From Ascidia mentula (taxonomy: Eukaryota > Chordata > Ascidiacea > Phlebobranchia > Ascidiidae): a DNA stretch of 64,000 nucleotides. The position numbers and the translations under genes are program-made. The stretch's first letter is position 1. Each line of letters opens with the position of its first letter. Location: the NCBI GenBank assembly GCA_947561715.1, contig OX387199.1:9987001-10051000 (forward strand), written 5' to 3'. This document shows positions 50,098 through 61,029 of the stretch, piece by piece. Under the pieces are notes generated by a model. The model worked only from the letters and a program-made list of their open reading frames with translations. It was not told where the DNA came from and did no database searches.

Positions 50098-53000
50098 TCA
50101 ATATCCCGAAGCCCGACGACCCGAAACGCTTGAAAATCCGACAGATCTGGAACGTGACGGGCTACGACCGTTTCGTTGAAATCGATGAGAAGAGCAGCCA
50201 GAAGCATTGTAAACTGGTTGACTTCTGCCAAAACTTGCACATCTGTATGGACTCTTATCTCTTCTCGATTCGCCCAAATTCATCTCCCTCAAGCGAGTTT
50301 CACAGCTCGGCGAACGACCACGACTGTGGCTACGTTCACGACGCCACGGTGAAGTGCTCCGTGAGTTGTAGTCACGGCCGCGATCACGACAATCATCGTA
50401 TCCATAATAAACCCGATTGGCATTCACGTCGTTGGACCAATGAGAAAGGGCGTCGCTCGCCATTACAATAACACAACGTGACGGCAAATAAACCTTGAGC
50501 AAAATAGAAAGATTTAGTGATTCGTTTGAATGACAGTATGATAGCATCTTACCATCAGTGAACATGGGTTATTGTCACACGATTGTTGTTGAGTGTGGAA
50601 ATCCACCGAAGCTTCATTTCTACCGTGACCTCCAAACATTTTTTGGTCACTGTCCAAAACAATCTTGTACCTTCAACGCGAAAGGGTGTTATTTACGACG
50701 GAACGCGAACTGTGCAAGGTATACCCAAACCATACTCACGTTCCTGATGTTCGTACACCGATTCGATAATTGGGATAACTTTGTGTAGGATGAAAGTTAA
50801 ACATGAAGACCAGGCCGGCTCTTTCGAATACAATCACTTTCTCATCATCGTGTTGACGTGTAACAAGTCCCTTAAGATCAAATGGATTGTGGAAACGTGC
50901 ACTGCAAGTGAATATACCAACGGAAAAAATAATTATCCTATACCTGAGGGGAACTTAGCCAACCAAATCGTTCTTCCAAACGGTTAATTGCGATATCGAA
51001 ATTATTGAGGTATTTGTATCTCAGCTGCTGGTCATCAGCAAGCTCAAACTGTCTTCTTGCCAGTTGGTAATTGTCTCCATTCTGTAACGATGGAAACTCA
51101 ACCCAATCTGGATGAGCGAACTCGTTGCCTACGAAAGGGTTCCTTTTGGTAAACATGTAAAAAAACGTTTACGCCAATAAAGTAATTTACCCATAAAATT
51201 CAGGTATGATTTTCCACTGAAGGCATTTGTGATAAGTCTGATCATCTTGTGGAGACTCATTCCTCTGTCCAATCTCGGTGACATTTCCCGCCGGTCCAAC
51301 ATGCACTCATTGTCCATAAGTTGCCTTGCAATCGTCCATTGACAATCCATGCTCTGAACATTAAAATTTATAACATCAGACAATGAATGTTCAAATCTAA
51401 AAGTTAAATCGTTAACCTGTTGGTGGTCTTCTGGGTACGTGATATATCTTTCCCCTGTCCTCCGTTCGGACAACATTTGACAAATTTCGCTCATTCCCCA
51501 GTTTTCATCCGACATTCCGTTTAATATCTGAAAACGCGAAACCCGTTACAGTAGAAAATGACGCTCCTTGATGCTGCCATGGTTTTACCTGCATCCATTG
51601 ACTTGGAATATGCATCGATAATCTGTAATCGAAACCGAATCCACCTTGATTGACAGGACGAGTCAAACTTGGAAATTCGGTATACTCCTATACGCAGCAA
51701 AAAACACACTCTTTAAATCTTTGTTCGATTTTTTGTTGACCAAACAAAGACAAGTCCTACCTCTGCAATGGTTATGATTTTTGGATAGTATCGATGCAAA
51801 ATTTTGTTTGCAAGCAATAGGTAAGCCATTGCTCCAATGTCCATGTGCATTCCGAAGTATTGTCGGTAGTTATCAACAGATTGGATGTCTAAAGATCATT
51901 AAAAATTTACAAAACAAACGCTTTTTAAGTATTGCAATTGCACTAATACTGATAAGTACATTTACCAGGAATTTGATTGTGGTAGATCATTGGCGTTACT
52001 CCATTAAACCGAAAACCGTCGAATCCAAAGTTTTCCACGTAATGACGGAGGTTGGACAGTAAAAATCGAAGAACTTCCCACCTAAACAAGTTTTTACATG
52101 CGCCATCACACAGAGATGATTGTACGTAAACCATCGCAATGCCCCTTACTTTGTAAAGTCAAACTTTCGCGCGTCATTTTCCCTGAAATCCCGTCTATCA
52201 GAACGGAAGAAACACTCATCAGTGCCATCAAAGCGATCTAAACTTTCCCAGCCATTCTTCGATGCGTGACTGTGCATAACATCCATCATGACGTAAATTC
52301 CCATCCCATGTGCGACGTTTATCAACTCCCTCAGATCGTCAGGAGTCCCATATCGGCTGCGATCATAACACAAGTGTTTTTGTAAACTACACGTAATCCT
52401 GAACTGAGGCAAAAACTCACAATTCTATCACTAAAACGTGGACTCACCTTGAGGGCGCAAAAAAGTTGGTAACTTGGTAACCAACGCTCGGATAATAAGG
52501 ATGCTCCATAATTGCCATGAGAAGCACGCAGTTGTAGCCTAGATCGCGAATGCGAGGAAGAACATCTGTGGTGAACTGCTTGTAAGAAGATACTTGACAA
52601 CGATCGGAGCTGATCCCAATGTGAGCTTCGTAAATGCGCAAACGTTCGGGCTTCGAAATTTGATTGTTTGCAAACTGGAAATAAAGTTTTAATTTGTTTT
52701 TCTGTTCGACTCTCGCTTTTGACAACGTAAAGAAAAGCAAACCATATCACGTACTCGTTGACAAGATTTATTTGAAGACGGATTCCAAAAGCGCCATGTA
52801 AACGTTGATCCGCACTGGGTCACGTATTTTGCCCACGGTGAAATTCTTTCCAATATCTGATTGTCTTTCGTTTCAACCACAAGCTGAAATTAAACAATTT
52901 TGTTATTTGTGTTTCCACATCAATGTCTGAGTAAAGCAAGCCATCTACCTTCAGTTCGGATAGATGGTTTATTGGGCATCTACCATCTCGATTTGGTGGC

Positions 53001-53488
53001 ATGAACATTTCCCACTGACCATATCCGATGTCCTTGTACATTATTTTTTCCCAGTTGTCTGAACAAGCATTGTGGCTTAAATACACGAAGAGATTCGATT
53101 TGAAGCTACACACTCACTAAAATCTCCCATTAGGTAGACGGCCCTCGCATTGGGAACCCATTCCCTGCATTGAATTCCTCCCTCTTGTGTGAGAACAACA
53201 CCGAAAGTTTCGTAACTTCGACTGAACCGATCCATTCCTTCCTCGCGTTCAATGTCCATCAGCGCTTTTTCAAACATTCCATATCTACAACACCAATATT
53301 AGTTATATTATTTATAGTTACTTGACCAACCTTTAGATTTAATTACAACGGTTTTGTATTTTACTGTCTTTTATTTACCTAAGTCTGATATCCTTTTCAA
53401 AGCTTCTTAATCTTGGGTCATTTGCAAACAAGCTTTCGATTTCGGGAACTCCCCATTGTTGAAGATTGTCGTGACCTGAGAATTCCAT
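50098..53488 (-). CDS. GBE1-like: GBE1-like pseudoenzyme with RS tail, copy 6
   Basis: Intact 15-exon copy without private exon substitutions that I could see. Intron-10 donor is the GTTAAC type shared with copies 1 and 8, although its spacer groups with unit 5. This mismatch of markers is direct evidence of exchange between units. Catalytic-site substitutions as elsewhere. Confidence 0.93.
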
Positions 53489-53618
53489 TTTTGCTCCACG
53501 ATATGAGATTCGAATCAAAGGTTAAGTAAGCGGTTATAACGCAGCTTGACCGAGATTTCAACGAATGTTGTGATGTAGGTATGTTGCGATGGAATTTATA
53601 TAGGGCGTAAAAAAGAAG

Positions 53619-55541
53619 AAGTTCGCTCTTAATGGGATTGTCGGGCAATAAAGTGAGATTGGCAAGGATTAGGATAATAATTTGGAATACAAAGAGACTT
53701 GATTATTCAACAATGTTCACAGCTTACCACTACATGAACATAACAGGAAGGAATAAGTTTAATGACAATGTAATCCAACTATAATGGTCTGAAATCATTT
53801 GTGATGCGAATTTAATTCAATATCACAAAGATTAAAATGCGGGTGCGTTTGGTCGGAATTCAACCAAAAGTACGCTTACACTTTCTCTTATTCAATAATA
53901 TGATGCGTTTTGACAATAATGTAAGGTAAACCTCATAAACTTAATGCCACCTCAACAAAATGTCAGGAATGAAAAAATTACTTTCACAAAAAAAACCTTT
54001 GTACTTGGACGAGTTCCGAGTTATTCAAGGCCGCTCTTGTTGTCTGAATAACGAAAAAGCGACAAAATCATTTCCGTATTACGCACAAACGTACTCCTGC
54101 TGTCGTAAAGTTTTGGCGACTTTGCTGGCAAAAACGTTTATTTTACATTCGATGCTTCGGTCGGTGTGCAACTGATCTTTCTCTTTAGCACCATCGTGCG
54201 CCGTAAGAATTTAGATTATTTCAGTCGCTCGTGCAATTTGTTCGTAATTGCGTTTTAGTTTGTGTTACAAATAAGTTTTTTGTGTGCAGACTATTCCCGT
54301 TTTCGATAGACTAGTAAGTCGATGAACAGAAATTATTGTTCCGCAAATATTTAAATGCTCAAAAATGTGTATCACCAGCTTTTCTGGATTGTCGAATGGT
54401 CATTGCTTATATAATATTGACATAATATTTTAACAAACCGCAAACCAGTCGCTTCTCCTGAGATCGTGGTTGCGACAGCATATAACCAAGCAACGTACGA
54501 ATTGTCTTTTTTAGTCCGAGTCGCAATGAGCTCGTTCGCTACTATTTTTCTTGTAATATCCACGTGATAATATTTGCGTTTGCAATACCTAAGTTTTCCC
54601 TTGAGACATTCCGCGGGTAAAATTAATATTTTGCAAACACTTTTCATTCTATCATAGGTAAGCTTGCTTGACAACTTTCCTCGAGTGCCCATAGGATTTA
54701 GCACTTAGTGTCAGTTTGATCACATGCCAACAGCACAACCCTCGCAGCGGGAGCTGCCCGCACATCTGTATTTCCACTAAAGTAAGTTTGGCCGGCGGTA
54801 AAAGACCAACTTGTATTCCTCTGTCACAATGTAACGTACAAAGCGATCAGTGACGCACGAAGGTCCATTTTTGGTTGAATAGGAACGGGTGCTTGTGCTG
54901 GTGCTAGGTCCAATTTGAGCGTGTTTGGAGGAATTTTTAGTGGATTTAGGGGCTGTTTAAAATCATCAGAGTGTTTGTAATACTGGATTAGACATTCTCA
55001 GTCGACATTATTTGAATTGTAAAAACACCAAGAAATGCAATTGAAATTTGCAGAGATATGAATCGTGTAGTCTACCTAATCATTTGCGTATTTCTGGCAG
55101 TGTATGTTTTACTATGCGTAATTAACATAAAACAACAAACTAGCTGATGCAAACCAAGCCTCCCACTACGGCTGTTTTGGGATATACTGTCGTCATTGTT
55201 TTATGGACGTTCGTTTCGTTGTCACGCTAGACGCACAATTGCCATAAAGATATCCCGTCTTTAACCGTTATTGAAACTAAACTTTCGTGAAATTACTGGC
55301 CATTTAACGAGGGGTACAGAATTTCGGAATCTCCAACAAAACATCATATCGAATTAAATCTTCACATTGAGTTTATTTTAATTCGGAACATTTACTCCAA
55401 TAAAGTCCAAAAAACTGTTGTTTATTCAATAATAGCTCTGACAACAATGCAGAAATACAAAGGTCATTTTGTGACACAAACAACAAATAAGAATTACAAC
55501 AATCAACACAGCACAACAAATATGTAGTTTTGTGTGGATAT
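53619..55541. other. Spacer of unit 7
   Basis: Unit 3 type with a private 12-nt deletion at about 54840 (ACGTACAAAGCG, where other units carry an extra TACGACGTAACA), explaining the shorter 5460-bp period. Frames 53960-54175 and 54372-54704 as in unit 3. Confidence 0.4.
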
Positions 55542-55556
55542 TTTATTTGAAACCAA

Positions 55557-58500
55557 TCAATATCCCGAAGCCCGACGACCCGAAACGCTTGAAAATCCGA
55601 CAGATCTGGAACGTGACGGGCTACGACCGTTTCGTTGAAATCGATGAGAAGAGCAGCCAGAAGCATTGTAAACTGGTTGACTTCTACCAAAACTTGCACA
55701 TCTGTATGGACTCTTATCTCTTCTCGATTCGCCCAAATTCATCTCCCTCAAGCGAGTTTCACAGCTCGGCGAACGACCACGACTGTGGCTACGTTCACGA
55801 CGCCACGGTGAAGTGCTCCGTGAGTTGTAGTCACGGCCGCGATCACGACAATCATCGTATCCATAATAAACCCGATTGGCATTCACGTCGTTGGACCAAT
55901 GAGAAAGGGCGTCGCTCGCCATTACAATAACACAACGTGACGGCAAATAAACCTTGAGCAAAATAGAAAGATTTAGTGATTCGTTTGAATGACAGTATGA
56001 TAGCATCTTACCATCAGTGAACATGGGTTATTGTCACACGATTGTTGTTGAGTGTGGAAATCCACCGAAGCTTCATTTCTACCGTGACCTCCAAACATTT
56101 TTTGGTCACTGTCCAAAACAATCTTGTACCTTCAACGCGAAAGGGTGTTATTTACGACGGAACGCGAACTGTGCAAGGTATACCCAAACCATACTCACGT
56201 TCCTGATGTTCGTACACCGATTCGATAATTGGGATAACTTTGTGTAGGATGAAAGTTAAACATGAAGACCAGGCCGGCTCTTTCGAATACAATCACTTTC
56301 TCATCATCGTGTTGACGTGTAACAAGTCCCTTAAGATCAAATGGATTGTGGAAACGTGCACTGCAAGTGAATATACCAACGGAAAAAATAATTATCCTAT
56401 ACCTGAGGGGAACTTAGCCAACCAAATCGTTCTTCCAAACGGTTAATTGCGATATCGAAATTATTGAGGTATTTGTATCTCAGCTGCTGGTCATCAGCAA
56501 GCTCAAACTGTCTTCTTGCCAGTTGGTAATTGTCTCCATTCTGTAACGATGGAAACTCAACCCAATCTGGATGAGCGAACTCGTTGCCTACGAAAGGGTT
56601 CCTTTTGGTAAACATGTAAAAAAACGTTTACGCCAATAAAGTAATTTACCCATAAAATTCAGGTATGATTTTCCACTGAAGGCATTTGTGATAAGTCTGA
56701 TCATCTTGTGGAGACTCATTCCTCTGTCCAATCTCGGTGACATTTCCCGCCGGTCCAACATGCACTCATTGTCCATAAGTTGCCTTGCAATCGTCCATTG
56801 ACAATCCATGCTCTGAACATTAAAATTTATAACATCAGACAATGAATGTTCAAATCTAAAAGTTAAATCGTCAACCTGTTGGTGGTCTTCTGGGTACGTG
56901 ATATATCTTTCCCCTGTCCTCCGTTCGGACAACATTTGACAAATTTCGCTCATTCCCCAGTTTTCATCCGACATTCCGTTTAATATCTGAAAACGCGAAA
57001 CCCGTTACAGTAGAAAATGACGCTCCTTGATGCTGCCATGGTTTTACCTGCATCCATTGACTTGGAATATGCATCGATAATCTGTAATCGAAACCGAATC
57101 CACCTTGATTGACAGGACGAGTCAAACTTGGAAATTCGGTATACTCCTATACGCAGCAAAAAAACACACTCTTTAAATCTTTGTTCGATTTTTTGTTGAC
57201 CAAACAAAGACAAGTCCTACCTCTGCAATGGTTATGATTTTTGGATAGTATCGATGCAAAATTTTGTTTGCAAGCAATAGGTAAGCCATTGCTCCAATGT
57301 CCATGTGCATTCCGAAGTATTGTCGGTAGTTATCAACAGATTGGATGTCTAAAGATCATTAAAAATTTACAAAGCAAACGCTTTTTAAGTATTGCAATTG
57401 CACCAATACTGATAAGTACATTTACCAGGAATTTGATTGTGGTAGATCATTGGCGTTACTCCATTAAACCGAAAACCGTCGAATCCAAAGTTTTCCACGT
57501 AATGACGGAGGTTGGACAGTAAAAATCGAAGAACTTCCCACCTAAACAAGTTTTTACATGCGCCATCACACAGATATGATTGTACGTAAACCATCGCAAT
57601 GCCCCTTACTTTGTAAAGTCAAACTTTCGCGCGTCATTTTCCCTGAAATCCCGTCTATCAGAACGGAAGAAACACTCATCAGTGCCATCAAAGCGATCTA
57701 AACTTTCCCAGCCATTCTTCGATGCGTGACTGTGCATAACATCCATCATGACGTAAATTCCCATCCCATGTGCGACGTTTATCAACTCCCTCAGATCGTC
57801 AGGAGTCCCATATCGGCTGCGATCATAACACAAGTGTTTTTGTAAACTACACGTAATCCTGAACTGAGGCAAAAACTCACAATTCTATCACTAAAACGTG
57901 GACTCACCTTGAGGGCGCAAAAAAGTTGGTAACTTGGTAACCAACGCTCGGATAATAAGGATGCTCCATAATTGCCATGAGAAGCACGCAGTTGTAGCCT
58001 AGATCGCGAATGCGAGGAAGAACATCTGTGGTGAACTGCTTGTAAGAAGATACTTGACAACGATCGGAGCTGATCCCAATGTGAGCTTCGTAAATGCGCA
58101 AACGTTCGGGCTTCGAAATTTGATTGTTTGCAAACTGGAAATAAAGTTTTAATTTGTTTTTCTGTTCGACTCTCACTTTTGACAACGTGAAGAAAAGCAA
58201 ACCATATCACGTACTCGTTGACAAGATTTATTTGAAGACGGATTCCAAAAGCGCCATGTAAACGTTGATCCGCACTGGGTCACGTATTTTGCCCACGGTG
58301 AAATTCTTTCCAATATCTGATTGTCTTTCGTTTCAACCACAAGCTGAAATTAAACAATTTTGTTATTTGTGTTTCCACATCAATGTCTGAGTAAAGCAAG
58401 CCATCTACCTTCAGTTCGGATAGATGGTTTATTGGGCATCTACCATCTCGATTTGGTGGCATGAACATTTCCCACTGACCATATCCGATGTCCTTGTACA

Positions 58501-58948
58501 TTATTTTTTCCCAGTTGTCTGAACAAGCATTGTGGCTTAAATACACGAAGAGATTCGATTTGAAGCTACACACTCACTAAAATCTCCCATTAGGTAGACG
58601 GCCCTCGCATTGGGAACCCATTCCCTGCATTGAATTCCTCCCTCTTGTGTGAGAACAACACCGAAAGTTTCGTAACTTCGACTGAACCGATCCATTCCTT
58701 CCTCGCGTTCAATGTCCATCAGCGCTTTTTCAAACATTCCATATCTACAACACCAATATTAGTTATATTATTTATAGTTACTTGACCAACCTTTAGATTT
58801 AATTACAACGGTTTTGTATTTTACTGTCTTTTATTTACCTAAGTCTGATATCCTTTTCAAAGCTTCTTAATCTTGGGTCATTTGCAAACAAGCTTTCGAT
58901 TTCGGGAACTCCCCATTGTTGAAGATTGTCGTGACCTGAGAATTCCAT
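55557..58948 (-). CDS. GBE1-like: GBE1-like pseudoenzyme with RS tail, copy 7
   Basis: Intact 15-exon copy. One extra A in the run at about 57162-57167 lies in intron 8 just upstream of the exon-9 acceptor and does not affect the frame. A C-to-T-type change near 58175 lies in intron 4. Asn343 and Gln467 equivalents are present, tail open to the shared stop. Confidence 0.93.
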
Positions 58949-59078
58949 TTTTGCTCCACGATATGAGATTCGAATCAAAGGTTAAGTAAGCGGTTATAAC
59001 GCAGCTTGACCGAGATTTCAACGAATGTTGTGATGTAGGTATGTTGCGATGGAATTTATATAGGGCGTAAAAAGGAAG

Positions 59079-61014
59079 AAGTTCGCTCTTAATGGGATTG
59101 TCGGGCAATAAAGTGAGATTGGCAAGGATTAGGATAATAATTTGGAATACAAAGAGACTTGATTATTCAACAATGTTCACAGCTTACCACTACATGAACA
59201 TAACAGGAAGGAATAAGTTTAATGACAATGTAATCCAACTATAATGGTCTGAAATCATTTGTGATGCGAATTTAATTCAATATCACAAAGATTAAAATGC
59301 GGGTGCGTTTGGTCGGAATTCAACCAAAAGTACGCTTACACTTTCTCTTATTCAATAATATGATGCGTTTTGACAATAATGTAAGGTAAACCTCATAAAC
59401 TTAATGCCACCTCAACAAAATGTCAGGAATGAAAAAATTACTTTCACAAAAAAAACCTTTGTACTTGGACGAGTTCCGAGTTATTCAAGGCCGCTCTTGT
59501 TGTCTGAATAACGAAAAAGTGACAAAATCATTTCCGTATTACGCACAAACGTACTCCTGCTGTCGTAAAGTTTTGGCGACTTTGCTGGCAAAAACGTTTA
59601 TTTTACATTCGATGCTTCGGTCGGTGTGCAACTGATCTTTCTCTTTAGCACCATCGTGCGCCGTAAGAATTTAGATTATTTCAGTCGCTCGTGCAATTTG
59701 TTCGTAATTGCGTTTTAGTTTGTGTTACAAATAAATTTTTTGTGTGCAGACTATTCCCGTTTTCGATAGACTAGTAAGTCGATGAACAGAAATTATTGTT
59801 CCGCAAATATTTAAATGCTCAAAAATGTGTATCACCAGCTTTTCTGGATTGTCGAATGGTCATTGCTTATATAATATTGACATAATATTTTAACAAACCG
59901 CAAACCAGTCGCTTCTCCTGAGATCGTGGTTGCGACAGCATATAACCAAGCAACGTACGAATTGTCTTTTTTAGTCCGAGTCGCAATGAGCTCGTTCGCT
60001 ACTATTTTTCTTGTAATATCCACGTGATAATATTTGCGTTTGCAATACCTAAGTTTTCCCTTGAAACATTCCGCGGGTAAAATTAATATTTTGCAAACAC
60101 TTTTCATTCTATCATAGGTAAGCTTGCTTGACAACTTTCCTCGAGTGCCCATAGGATTTAGCACTTAGTGTCAGTTTGATCACATGCCAACAGCACAACC
60201 CTCGCAGCGGGAGCTGCCCGCACATCTGTATTTCCACTAAAGTAAGTTTGGCCGGCGGAAAAAGACCAACTTGTATTCCTCTGTCACAATGTAACGTACA
60301 TACGACGTAACAAAGCGATCAGTGACGCACGGAGGTCCATTTTTGGTTGAATAGGAACGGGTGCATGTGCTGGTGCTACGTCCAATTTGAGCGTGTTTGG
60401 AGGAATTTTTAGTGGATTTAGGGGGGGGTTTAAAATCATCAGAGTGTTTGTAATACAGGATTAGACATTCTCAGTTGACATTATTTGGGTTGTAAAAACA
60501 CCAAGAAATGCAATTGAAATTTGCAGAGATATGAATCGTGTAGTCTACCTAATCATTTGCGTATTTCTGGCAGTGTATGTTTTACTATGCGTAATTAACA
60601 TAAAACAACAAACTAGCTGATGCAAACCAAGCCTCCCACTACGGCTGTTTTGGGATATACTGTCGTCATTGTTTCATGGACGTTCGTTTCGTTGTCACGC
60701 TAGACGCACAATTGCCATAAAGATATCCCGTCTTTAACCGTTATTGAAACTAAACTTTCGTGAAATTACTGGCCATTTAACGAGGGGTACAGAATTTCGG
60801 AATCTCCAACAAAACATCATATCGAATTAAATCTTCACATTGAGTTTATTTTAATTCGGAACATTTACTCCAATAAAGTCCAAAAAACTGTTGTTTATTC
60901 AATAATAGCTCTGACAACAATGCAGAAATACAAAGGTCATTTTGTGACACAAACAACAAATAAGAATTACAACAATCAACACAGCACAACAAATATGTAG
61001 TTTTGTGTGGATAT
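59079..61014. other. Spacer of unit 8
   Basis: Left half is unit 3 type (frames 59420-59635 and 59832-60164). From about 60330 it switches to variants otherwise seen in unit 2 (GTGCATGTGC, CTACGTCC, ACAGGATT), so it looks recombinant. Confidence 0.4.
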
Positions 61015-61029
61015 TTTATTTGAAACCAA